The notes below the pieces were generated by a model. It saw only the letters and a list, made by a program, of their open reading frames with translations. It was not told the DNA's origin and ran no database searches. From JANPGR01 sp031424015 (GTDB lineage: Bacteria > Patescibacteriota > Minisyncoccia > Phycocordibacterales > UBA1006): a stretch of 5,350 nucleotides of DNA. Below are positions 1 through 4,845 of this stretch, piece after piece; the stretch's first letter is position 1, and every line of letters begins with the position of its first letter. The DNA lies in the NCBI GenBank assembly GCA_031424015.1, contig JANPGR010000034.1, positions 1 to 5,350 on the forward strand, in the 5' to 3' direction. A program made the translations under genes and the position numbers.

Positions 1-83
1 CAATAGCAAAGTATGTAAAAGATCAAGGAAAAGAGAAAGAATACATCAAACTCCATGCTGATAGACCAACACTCTTTGACTAA
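1..83 (+). CDS. C-terminal end of an unidentified protein (5' truncated by window edge)
   Basis: An open frame runs from the window edge (first full codon at 3) to a TAA at 81-83, giving the last 26 residues of a protein. The tail is lysine- and glutamate-rich and ends in HADRPTLFD. It is immediately followed by terminator-type hairpins, which is what one expects at the end of a real transcription unit. The fragment is too short to assign to a family. The terminal PTLF loosely resembles the short xxLF peptides that dock on the DNA polymerase sliding clamp, but this is a weak similarity and no function is claimed. The upstream sequence would settle the identity. Confidence 0.55.
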   Translation, partial: IAKYVKDQGKEKEYIKLHADRPTLFD

Positions 84-108
84 GCCCTACATAATGAAAA
101 ACCCTGAT

Positions 109-136
109 ACCCCGACAGCTTGGCTGCGGGGTTTTT
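109..136 (+). terminator. Intrinsic terminator after the upstream gene
   Basis: CCCCG (110-114) pairs with CGGGG (127-131) and CAGC (116-119) with GCTG (123-126). There is a single bulged A at 115 and a TTG loop. Five T residues follow at 132-136. This G+C-rich stem plus T-run lies 26 nt after the TAA of the partial gene and is a convincing rho-independent terminator on the + strand. Confidence 0.85.
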
Positions 137-151
137 CATTTAACTTTAATG

Positions 152-191
152 AAAAAGCTATAGAGATTATTGTATCTCTATAGCTTTTTTT
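152..191 (+). terminator. Second hairpin terminator, possibly bidirectional
   Basis: A perfect 16-bp inverted repeat (152-167 with 174-189) has a 6-nt loop, TATTGT. The stem starts with five A and ends in a T-run (185-191), so it could terminate in either direction. It is A+T-rich apart from its GC pairs near the base. It lies directly before the pyrH promoter and would insulate pyrH from readthrough past the first terminator. Confidence 0.7.
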
Positions 192-199
192 GCGTAGGT

Positions 200-208
200 T
201 GATATACT
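200..208 (+). promoter_or_regulatory. Extended -10 promoter for pyrH
   Basis: An extended -10 (TGA at 200-202 followed by TATACT at 203-208) leaves 8 nt before the ATG at 217. Transcription would start about 2 nt before the ATG, so the mRNA is predicted to be essentially leaderless. No clear -35 hexamer is visible because the preceding bases belong to the terminator hairpin. The same geometry recurs before tsaD and murG. Confidence 0.65.
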
Positions 209-216
209 TGGCTTAT

Positions 217-915
217 ATGCAGCAGCCGTACACTATTATCTCGTTGGGTGGTTCGATGATTTCTCCTGAACCAGGTCGTATCGACACTGAATTCGTCAGC
301 CTTTTTGTCTCTACTATCCGATCTCTGGCCACATCCGACCAGAGGCGTTTTTGTATCTCGCTCGGTGGTGGACAGACATGTAGACTGTATCAGAATGCTC
401 TCAGGTCTGTGCGAACCGATGTTAGCGATAGTGAGCTCGATTGGCTCGGAGTGTATACTTGTCGATATAATGCAGAATTCATGCGTCTGGCATTTGCGGA
501 TTTGGCGTATGAATCGATGGTGCATTCTTTTGACGCTAAAATACAGACAGATAAACCCGTGGTTATTATTGGCGCGGAGAGGCCTGGTGGTCACAGTAGT
601 GATTATGATGCGGTCGAGAACGCGCTCCTCTATGGAGCAAAACACATTATCAATATTTCGAATATTAGTTATGTATACAGTAGTGATCCACGTACGAATC
701 CTGACGCGACTAGGTATGATGCGCTGAATTGGGATCAGTATTTGGAAATCATCCCGAGTGGATGGAAGCCTGGACTCTCGACCCCGTTTGATCCCGTATC
801 TGCGCAGGTTTGCCGGCAGAATGGTATTACTGTGTCATTGGTGTCGGGTAGAGAGGCGGATGATATGATAGCGTGTCTGAAAGGTGAAAAATACAACGGA
901 ACAACGATAGGGTGA
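217..915 (+). CDS. pyrH: UMP kinase, archaeal-like amino acid kinase family
   Basis: The predicted 232-aa cytosolic kinase phosphorylates UMP to UDP with ATP, the committed step from UMP towards UTP and CTP. Amino acid kinase fold motifs are visible. SLGGS lies at residues 9-13 (phosphate-binding loop) and a GGG turn at 50-52. GAERPGGHSSDYDA lies near 119-132. A segment near 146-158 (NISNISYVYSSDP) matches the TNVDGVYxxDP block of UMP kinases. WKPGLSTPFDPVSAQ at 183-197 matches their PGxSxxFDPxAA block. The length and the late FDP motif suit the shorter, archaeal-type UMP kinases. I chose ATG 217 because it sits 8 nt after a TATACT box. An in-frame TTG at 190 falls inside the terminator hairpin. 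No ribosome binding site is visible. It ends in TGA, the only TGA stop here. Another amino acid kinase is possible but less likely. Confidence 0.88.
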   Translation: MQQPYTIISLGGSMISPEPGRIDTEFVSLFVSTIRSLATSDQRRFCISLGGGQTCRLYQNALRSVRTDVSDSELDWLGVYTCRYNAEFMRLAFADLAYESMVHSFDAKIQTDKPVVIIGAERPGGHSSDYDAVENALLYGAKHIINISNISYVYSSDPRTNPDATRYDALNWDQYLEIIPSGWKPGLSTPFDPVSAQVCRQNGITVSLVSGREADDMIACLKGEKYNGTTIG

Positions 916-920
916 TGCTA

Positions 921-995
921 GTTGTCATTCCAGCCCCAAAAAATAATAAGTGAGGTACGAACGAATATATTTTTTAGAAATGAGCTGGAATCCAG
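921..995. repeat. Palindromic repeat element, long-loop form
   Basis: ATTCCAGC (927-934) is a perfect inverted repeat of GCTGGAAT (984-991). A second pair, AAAAAATA (938-945) with TATTTTTT (968-975), lies inside it. The outer ends read GTTGTCATTCC on the left and GGAATCCAG on the right. Read on the - strand the element begins CTGGATTCC and ends GGAATGACAAC. These are the same ends as the short hairpin at 4846-4875, so both appear to belong to one dispersed family. It fills most of the gap between pyrH and the next promoter. Confidence 0.7.
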
Positions 996-1059
996 GATAA
1001 ATAAATACAGAGAGCAATACTCTAGTACTACTACATCTCCACTTTACATTCGTAATATG

Positions 1060-1068
1060 TGGTATACT
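1060..1068 (+). promoter_or_regulatory. Extended -10 promoter for the DUF2231/zinc-finger unit
   Basis: TGG at 1060-1062 followed by TATACT at 1063-1068 forms an extended -10. The ATG at 1079 begins 10 nt later, so the leader would be only a few bases. TTTACA at 1043-1048 resembles a -35 box but is only 14 nt from the -10, too close for a standard promoter. The extended -10 probably carries most of the recognition. Confidence 0.6.
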
Positions 1069-1078
1069 AGTGGCAATT

Positions 1079-1594
1079 ATGAATTACAACATCCACCCTA
1101 TATTCGTACACTTTCCCATAGCGTTTCTCATGCTGTATTCTGTGATTGTTATATTGCCATTGCAGAAATGGTTCCCGAGTGTGGCTTGGCGACAGATACG
1201 GAACACTCTCCTCATTGCTGGTGTGATTGGGGCATTCGTAGCTCTCCAGACAGGGGAAATAGCAGAGCAATTGACTCAGCCGAATCACGACTTGGTCGAG
1301 ATGCATTCGACCTTTGCCACCATTGCTACATTTTCATATTCGCTGATATTGGCGGGCGAGATATTGGGGTGGATACAGGGGTGGGCTTTTCGACAGATGC
1401 CTTCACAGCGATTCCAAGCTGTGTATATAAAAGTCCGCTCATTTCCAACGCATAAATTCTTTGTCATTACGCTCTCTTTGGTCGGGCTCGTCGCTATTGT
1501 TGTTACTGGATTGTTGGGTGGAGTTTTGGTATATGGATTGTCTGCAGATCCTGTCGCGCCGTTTGTGTTACGAATATTAGGCATAGTATTGTAA
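1079..1594 (+). CDS. DUF2231-like four-helix membrane protein
   Basis: The predicted 171-aa inner-membrane protein has about four hydrophobic segments, at roughly residues 8-28, 43-57, 78-100 and 127-153. It opens with HPIFVHFPIAF (6-16), the N-terminal signature of the DUF2231 group. The TGEIAE stretch near 58-63 and HDLVEMH near 70-76 also fit that family. Conserved histidines H6, H11, H70 and H76 sit near helix ends. Related proteins have been proposed to bind haem or take part in redox processes, but the role is unknown and I do not assign one. An alternative GTG start at 1070 lies only 2 nt after the -10 box, so ATG 1079 is preferred. The next gene starts one base after its TAA. Confidence 0.78.
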   Translation: MNYNIHPIFVHFPIAFLMLYSVIVILPLQKWFPSVAWRQIRNTLLIAGVIGAFVALQTGEIAEQLTQPNHDLVEMHSTFATIATFSYSLILAGEILGWIQGWAFRQMPSQRFQAVYIKVRSFPTHKFFVITLSLVGLVAIVVTGLLGGVLVYGLSADPVAPFVLRILGIVL

Positions 1595-1595
1595 T

Positions 1596-1784
1596 ATGGA
1601 AAATAATAATCCTAAACTCATGCATTGTAATGTTTGTGATAGTTTTTTTATAGAAGAGGAGTTTGAACAACATAAACGAGAAAAGCATTCATCTGGTTGG
1701 CATAATTCGGTAGATGGATTACAGACATTATGGGCAAAAACCGTGAGGGATTTCAAAAAGAAAAAAAGTAATAGACAAAACTAA
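1596..1784 (+). CDS. Small C2H2-type zinc-finger protein
   Basis: The 62-aa protein carries C11-x2-C14-x11-H26-x4-H31 (HCNVCDSFFIEEEFEQHKREKH). This is one residue shorter between the second Cys and first His than the classical x12 spacing, with phenylalanines at 17, 18 and 23 in core-like positions. The remaining half (32-62) contains tryptophans at 35 and 46 and a very basic end (DFKKKKSNR), suggesting nucleic-acid or membrane-surface contact. The ATG follows the DUF2231 stop with one base between them (TAATATG). Translation is therefore probably coupled by termination-reinitiation, and no ribosome binding site is needed or seen. Zinc binding follows from the motif and is not demonstrated. 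The biological role is unknown. Retention of all four ligands plus tight coupling argues for a real gene. Confidence 0.75.
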   Translation: MENNNPKLMHCNVCDSFFIEEEFEQHKREKHSSGWHNSVDGLQTLWAKTVRDFKKKKSNRQN

Positions 1785-1788
1785 AGCT

Positions 1789-1806
1789 GTGGACGATAGA
1801 GGATTC
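1789..1806. repeat. tRNA-Val 3'-end repeat, copy 1
   Basis: GTGGACGATAGAGGATTC is identical to 2141-2158. On the - strand it is the end of the T-loop, the 3' strand of the T-stem, the 3' acceptor strand and the discriminator base of tRNA-Val. It starts 4 nt after the zinc-finger stop codon. Similarity to copy 2 continues without gaps for another 17 nt, ending in the shared CATAGTC (1817-1823 and 1994-2000). The rest of a tRNA is absent, so this is not a tRNA gene. Confidence 0.9.
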
Positions 1807-1851
1807 TGTTATTCAGCATAGTCTCTCGACTACGTTGCACTACGCTCGGGA

Positions 1852-1968
1852 CACTCGATTCCAAAGTGAATATAAATTGTTTATTTGTAGTCTCGCGGTT
1901 GTGGCTTGCCACGAGTGTAGCAAAAATCCATTACCTCATAAGGTAATGGATTTTTGCGGAATCGAGTG
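1852..1968. repeat. 11-bp inverted repeat bounding a hairpin-rich segment
   Basis: CACTCGATTCC (1852-1862) is the exact reverse complement of GGAATCGAGTG (1958-1968). The right arm overlaps the first three bases of tRNA-3'-end copy 2. Inside lie a small hairpin, GTGGC-TT-GCCAC (1901-1912), and the strong hairpin at 1921-1956. The arrangement of terminal inverted repeats around about 95 nt resembles a miniature non-autonomous element. It could equally be a folded RNA or DNA structure. No target-site duplication is evident. Confidence 0.6.
1921..1956. terminator. Perfect 16-bp bidirectional terminator hairpin
   Basis: CAAAAATCCATTACCT (1921-1936) and AGGTAATGGATTTTTG (1941-1956) are exact reverse complements around a CATA loop. 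The outer stem is an A5/T5 tract and the inner part contains G-C pairs, so both strands yield stem plus U-run. On the + strand it would end the DUF2231/zinc-finger transcript. On the - strand it would catch readthrough from the tRNA side. Confidence 0.75.
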
Positions 1969-1983
1969 GACGATAGAGGATTC
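1966..1983. repeat. tRNA-Val 3'-end repeat, copy 2
   Basis: A second exact copy of GTGGACGATAGAGGATTC lies 177 nt after copy 1 and 175 nt before the copy inside the intact tRNA gene. Its distal part, AGAGGATTCG (1975-1984), is the left arm of an inverted repeat whose right arm is at 2082-2091. As with copy 1, only the tRNA 3' end is present. Confidence 0.9.
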
Positions 1984-2091
1984 GGTCACCGCACATAGTC
2001 GCTTGTGCTTCCTTCAGTCGCAGTCGCTCCTTGTGCCTCGACCCCGCCGCAACTCCCACACGTGGGTCCCGTTGCTTTTTTCGAATCCTCT
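1975..2091. repeat. tRNA-T-arm-derived inverted repeat enclosing a structured segment
   Basis: AGAGGATTCG (1975-1984) pairs exactly with CGAATCCTCT (2082-2091), both matching the T-arm of the nearby tRNA-Val. The 97 nt between hold a direct repeat (AGTCGCTTGTGC at 1997-2008, AGTCGCTCCTTGTGC at 2022-2036, with an extra AGTCGC at 2016-2021). They also hold a local hairpin (GCACA 1991-1995 with TGTGC 2004-2008) and a terminator-like hairpin near 2049-2081. The segment could fold as one long hairpin-based structure on either strand. I cannot tell whether it is transcribed. Confidence 0.65.
2049..2081 (+). terminator. Terminator-like hairpin with T6 tail
   Basis: GCAAC (2049-2053) pairs with GTTGC (2071-2075), and inside this CCCA (2055-2058) pairs with TGGG (2063-2066). 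The stem is interrupted by an asymmetric internal loop (T opposite TCCC). Six T follow at 2076-2081. This would work on the + strand, where no gene reads into it apart from readthrough of the zinc-finger unit. Confidence 0.45.
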
Positions 2092-2101
2092 CTCGCCTTA
2101 C

Positions 2102-2134
2102 AAAAAAACGAATATATTACGATGTAATATGTTC
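2102..2134 (-). terminator. Terminator of tRNA-Val
   Basis: Read on the - strand, an 11-position stem (arms 2134-2124 and 2120-2110, one mismatch, loop ATC) is followed by seven T (2108-2102). It starts 8 nt beyond the tRNA 3' end. The stem is A+T-rich, but the distance and T-run make a tRNA transcription terminator likely. Confidence 0.7.
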
Positions 2135-2141
2135 TATTTTG

Positions 2142-2214
2142 TGGACGATAGAGGATTCGAACCTCTGACCCTCCCCACGTCAAGGGGATGCTCTACCAAC
2201 TGAGCTAACCGTCC
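2142..2214 (-). tRNA. tRNA-Val (anticodon GAC)
   Basis: The 73-nt cloverleaf is complete. The acceptor GGACGGT pairs with ATCGTCC (one G-T pair). The D-arm is GCTC-AGTTGGTA-GAGC and the anticodon arm TCCCC-TTGACGT-GGGGA. A 5-nt variable loop follows, then the T-arm AGAGG-TTCGAAT-CCTCT and discriminator A. Loop positions 34-36 read GAC, decoding GUC and GUU valine codons. CCA is not encoded (the next bases are CAA), so it must be added by a nucleotidyltransferase. The last 17 nt, plus one flanking base, are repeated at 1789 and 1966. It lies 49 nt downstream of tsaD on the same strand. It is not a t6A substrate, since position 36 is C rather than U. Confidence 0.97.
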
Positions 2215-2224
2215 AGATAGAATT

Positions 2225-2253
2225 ACTCTATCATAATTTTATCTTTCTTGCAA
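2225..2253 (-). promoter_or_regulatory. Promoter of tRNA-Val
   Basis: On the - strand TTGCAA (2253-2248) is followed after exactly 17 nt by TAGAGT (2230-2225), which is preceded by TGA (extended -10). Ten nucleotides separate the -10 from the first tRNA base, so the 5' leader would be only a few bases. No terminator is seen between the tsaD stop and this promoter, so cotranscription from tsaD is also possible. Confidence 0.65.
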
Positions 2254-2263
2254 AACAGGATCT

Positions 2264-3481
2264 TTATAATCTCATCCCTCCATCTGCCTTGATGAGTGCG
2301 TCTAGATCGGGGACAGAATAGTGCACCTGATCTGCCTTGATCGCTCCTACGATCGCTATCATCAGTGCATTGTCCATAGATAATACTCCTTTTGGTAGGT
2401 AGACAGAGATTCCTTTTTTATGAGACAGGTTTTCGAGTGCAGCTCGTATCGTCTGGTTCGCAGAAACGCCACCACCTACGATCAGAGTCTGGATCCCATA
2501 TTCGTCGATTGCTCCTGCGATTTTTTTGACGAGGACTTCTGTCACTGCTGTTTCGAATTCGTATGCAATTGCTCGTTTCATCTCCTGAGAGAGAGGTCCC
2601 GGAAGTTTCTCTATGAGGTATCTGACAGCTGTTTTGATCCCAGAAAAAGAAAAATCATAATTCTGAGAGTGCATCATCGGTCGTGGTAATGTGATCAATT
2701 TCTGTTCTGACTCTGTTAGAGTAGTGCCATATTCTCTGTATTCTCGGGCGAGTTTGCTGATCTCGGGACCTCCTGGATAAGGCAGGTCCATTAGGCGGGC
2801 AGTTTTGTCAAATGCTTCTCCAATAGCATCATCGAGCGTCTGACCTATGATCGTGTAATCGTACCAATCCTGCATGAGGACGATTTCTGTGTGTCCTCCA
2901 GATATGAGAAGCGAGAGGGCGGAGAATTCGATAGATGGAATAACAAATGATTCCCCTGTCGCAAATACAGAGAATATATGTCCCTCCATATGATTTACTG
3001 GAATACAGGGGATATTCCATACTTTTGCCAGCATTGTGGCGATGTTGACTCCTACCCATAGCGCTGGAGCCAATCCTGGGCCCACTGTGACGATAATTCC
3101 GTCTAGATTGGGGTTTTTGTGATGAGAGAGGAAATCCATGGTTATAGGGCGTGCTACAGTCTCGCGAGACAGGATGTGCTCGGCGAGTCTTTGAATTATT
3201 TCTCTTTCTGTTTCTGAAATTTCAATATGTGACAGTATCCCTGCTGTTTCGAGAGCTTGGGCGATCACTGGTATGATGTTGGTTTCGTGTTCGCGTCTGG
3301 CGAGGTTGGGATAGACTCCGCCGTAAGGGCGATGCAGATCGATCTGAGATAACGTGAGATGGGCGAGGGTGGTGAATGTTTGTTCTCCGGCGCTAGTATG
3401 CTCATAGCGAATAATAGCTACTGATGTTTCGTCGCAGCTGGTTTCGATCGCTAAATATGTTTTTGACTTTGTTTGTTCCAT
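2264..3481 (-). CDS. tsaD: tRNA N6-adenosine threonylcarbamoyltransferase
   Basis: TsaD (Kae1/YgjD family) transfers threonylcarbamoyl from threonylcarbamoyl-AMP to A37 of ANN-decoding tRNAs in the cytosol, working with TsaB and TsaE in bacteria. The 405-aa product has all the main blocks. IETSCDET lies at 12-19 and YGGVYPNLARREH at 53-65. GPGLAPAL lies at 134-141. HMEGH at 164-168 supplies the two metal-binding histidines. SGGHT lies at 194-198, DDAIGEAFDKTAR at 217-229, FSGIKTA at 279-285, and GGGVSANQ at 336-343. MDNALMIA at 369-376 holds the third metal ligand. It is about 65 residues longer than the E. coli enzyme. Much of this is an insert near 81-126, where the usual linker is short. 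ATG 3481 lies 8 nt after a TATAGT box, with no ribosome binding site. TsaB and TsaE are not in the window. Confidence 0.96.
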   Translation of the reverse strand: MEQTKSKTYLAIETSCDETSVAIIRYEHTSAGEQTFTTLAHLTLSQIDLHRPYGGVYPNLARREHETNIIPVIAQALETAGILSHIEISETEREIIQRLAEHILSRETVARPITMDFLSHHKNPNLDGIIVTVGPGLAPALWVGVNIATMLAKVWNIPCIPVNHMEGHIFSVFATGESFVIPSIEFSALSLLISGGHTEIVLMQDWYDYTIIGQTLDDAIGEAFDKTARLMDLPYPGGPEISKLAREYREYGTTLTESEQKLITLPRPMMHSQNYDFSFSGIKTAVRYLIEKLPGPLSQEMKRAIAYEFETAVTEVLVKKIAGAIDEYGIQTLIVGGGVSANQTIRAALENLSHKKGISVYLPKGVLSMDNALMIAIVGAIKADQVHYSVPDLDALIKADGGMRL

Positions 3482-3489
3482 AGGTTCAT

Positions 3490-3516
3490 ACTATAACAGA
3501 GTGAACAGTGTGGCAA
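3490..3516 (-). promoter_or_regulatory. Promoter of tsaD
   Basis: On the - strand an extended -10 (TGT at 3498-3496, TATAGT at 3495-3490) leaves 8 nt before the ATG, predicting a nearly leaderless mRNA. TTGCCA (3516-3511) is a plausible -35 box with a rather short 15-nt spacer. The promoter is back to back with that of murG. Confidence 0.65.
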
Positions 3517-3523
3517 GAGAATT

Positions 3524-3552
3524 TTGTTGCTCGGGATTCTGTATGATATACT
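3524..3552 (+). promoter_or_regulatory. Promoter of murG
   Basis: TTGTTG (3524-3529) and TATACT (3547-3552) are separated by 17 nt, and TGA (3544-3546) extends the -10. The ATG starts 8 nt after the -10, so translation probably begins on a leaderless or nearly leaderless mRNA. This is the best-formed promoter of the window. Confidence 0.75.
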
Positions 3553-3560
3553 GATGATAT

Positions 3561-4799
3561 ATGAAAATTGTTTTGACTGGAGGAGGGACTGGGGGGCATT
3601 TTTATCCATTGATTGCGGTCGCAGAGGCGATGCGGGTACAATCGAACCAAGACCACTTGGATATACTCGATCTCTATTATTATTCTGACGTGCCTTATGA
3701 CGAGGATTCCTTGCGTGCAGAACGTATCAAATTCATCTCGATTCCGAGTGGTAAATTAGGGTTATCCTATTCAATCTTTCAAAAATTGAAAAGCGTCCTC
3801 ACGGTAATCCGTGGAATTTCTGTTGCGGTATGGAAATTGTATGTCTTGTATCCTGACGCCGTGTTGTCCAAAGGTGGCTACGCGTCAGTCCCGACCAGTA
3901 TCGCTGCATGGATATTGGGCATACCTCTGTATATTCACGAATCCGATGCTGCAGCAGGTAGATCTACGATATTTCTGTCTCGATTTGCAAAGAACGTTTT
4001 TGTTTCTTACAAATCAGCAACAGATTCATTCCCATTTGAAAAAGTAATTCATACAGGTCAGCCTATCCGTGGTGCATTGTTGCATCCTGAATCCGAAGGT
4101 GCAAATGAACTCCTCGACCTCGATCCATCTGTTCCAGTACTATGGGTCGTAGGTGGATCCCAAGGCGCACAAAAGATCAATAATCTCATCCTCGGTATGA
4201 TGCCTGATTTGTTGCAACATTTTCAAATTATTCACCAGACGGGTACAGGTAACTATGATCAAGTCATCAAAGAATCTAACAGCATCCTCCATAATTTCTC
4301 TCTGAAATCTCGTTATCATCCCCTGGCATATATGGACGAGTTGATGATTCGTCGCATCGCTGGTGTTGCTGACTTGGCTATTACTCGTGCTGGTTCTGCA
4401 TTATTCGAATTTGCAGCGTGGAATATCCCCACTGTTGTGGTGCCTTTTGCTGTGTCGAATGCAGACCATAGCAAGAAAAATGCCTATAGTTACGCATCAC
4501 ACGGTGCGTGTACGGTCGTAGAAGAATCCAACCTGACTCCAGAAATTGTCCGTACCGAGCTCATCAGAATTATCAGTGACAGTGGGGTGATTGCTTCGAT
4601 GAAACAGGGGGCAGAATCATTCGCAACCCGCCTCGCAGCAAAAGAAATCGCATACAGGGTGATGCAATCAGGATATGAACACACTCCAATACTAGAGTCT
4701 CCAGAATTACCATTGTCGGTACTGATAGAGCGACAACTCGCAACATCAGAGCAAACACGGGATGAGAATTCAAAACAGTCAGGTAGTACAAAAGAATAA
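3561..4799 (+). CDS. murG: UDP-GlcNAc:lipid I N-acetylglucosaminyltransferase
   Basis: MurG adds GlcNAc to lipid I to make lipid II, the last cytoplasmic-face step of peptidoglycan precursor synthesis. It is a peripheral membrane GT-B (family 28) enzyme. The 412-aa product shows GGGTGGH at 7-13 and SKGGYAS at 103-109. HESDAAAG at 126-133 corresponds to HEQNxxxG in E. coli. VVGGSQGA at 196-203 and HQTG at 225-228 follow. TRAGSALFEFAAW at 275-287 has E283 in the position of the ribose-binding glutamate. PFAVSNADHSKKNA at 295-308 is the donor-site loop. The usual DHQxxNA-type glutamine in that loop is serine (S304), which is unusual. The protein exceeds the typical 350-360 aa partly through a polar C-terminal tail (about 370-412). 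It has its own promoter and no ribosome binding site. Its presence indicates that the cell makes peptidoglycan. Confidence 0.95.
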   Translation: MKIVLTGGGTGGHFYPLIAVAEAMRVQSNQDHLDILDLYYYSDVPYDEDSLRAERIKFISIPSGKLGLSYSIFQKLKSVLTVIRGISVAVWKLYVLYPDAVLSKGGYASVPTSIAAWILGIPLYIHESDAAAGRSTIFLSRFAKNVFVSYKSATDSFPFEKVIHTGQPIRGALLHPESEGANELLDLDPSVPVLWVVGGSQGAQKINNLILGMMPDLLQHFQIIHQTGTGNYDQVIKESNSILHNFSLKSRYHPLAYMDELMIRRIAGVADLAITRAGSALFEFAAWNIPTVVVPFAVSNADHSKKNAYSYASHGACTVVEESNLTPEIVRTELIRIISDSGVIASMKQGAESFATRLAAKEIAYRVMQSGYEHTPILESPELPLSVLIERQLATSEQTRDENSKQSGSTKE

Positions 4800-4806
4800 T
4801 AGGTAG

Positions 4807-4837
4807 CAAGATTGTCTGGCGGTATTTTTCAATCTTG
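4807..4837. repeat. 8-bp inverted repeat after murG
   Basis: CAAGATTG (4807-4814) and CAATCTTG (4830-4837) are exact reverse complements with a 15-nt loop, starting 7 nt after the murG stop. There is no T-run after the stem, so it is not a standard terminator. It may stabilise the mRNA 3' end or be part of the repeat that follows. Confidence 0.5.
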
Positions 4838-4845
4838 TCAGGTAA

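Noticed and set aside
190..216. TTG start giving pyrH nine more N-terminal residues
   Set aside because: The TTG lies in the T-run of the terminator hairpin and upstream of the -10 box, so it would not be on the main transcript. ATG 217 is better.
178..727. Open frames of 140-155 codons overlapping pyrH on both strands
   Set aside because: They lie entirely or mostly in alternative frames of a well-supported kinase and have no family features.
913..921. Recoding of TGA as glycine (as in Gracilibacteria and Absconditabacteria), which would extend pyrH to the TAG at 919
   Set aside because: The 405- and 412-codon genes have no in-frame TGA and use ordinary glycine codons, which argues against that code. 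The kinase already ends at a normal length.
1070..1078. GTG start for the DUF2231 protein
   Set aside because: It begins 2 nt after the -10 hexamer, before the expected transcription start. ATG 1079 keeps the family N-terminus.
922..1455. Open frame of 177 codons overlapping the DUF2231 gene
   Set aside because: It starts inside the palindromic repeat with a TTG codon and runs in another frame through the DUF2231 gene, which has clear family motifs. Its product is Cys/His/Ser-rich shadow sequence.
1835..2203. Open frame of 122 codons on the + strand ending in DDRGFEPLTLPTSRGCSTN
   Set aside because: The end is the familiar false peptide obtained by translating a tRNA gene antisense. The rest covers hairpins and repeat copies, and there is no promoter or plausible protein composition.
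1789..2214. CRISPR array
   Set aside because: The repeats are 18 nt, only three copies, about 176 nt apart and identical to a tRNA end. The spacing and origin do not fit CRISPR.
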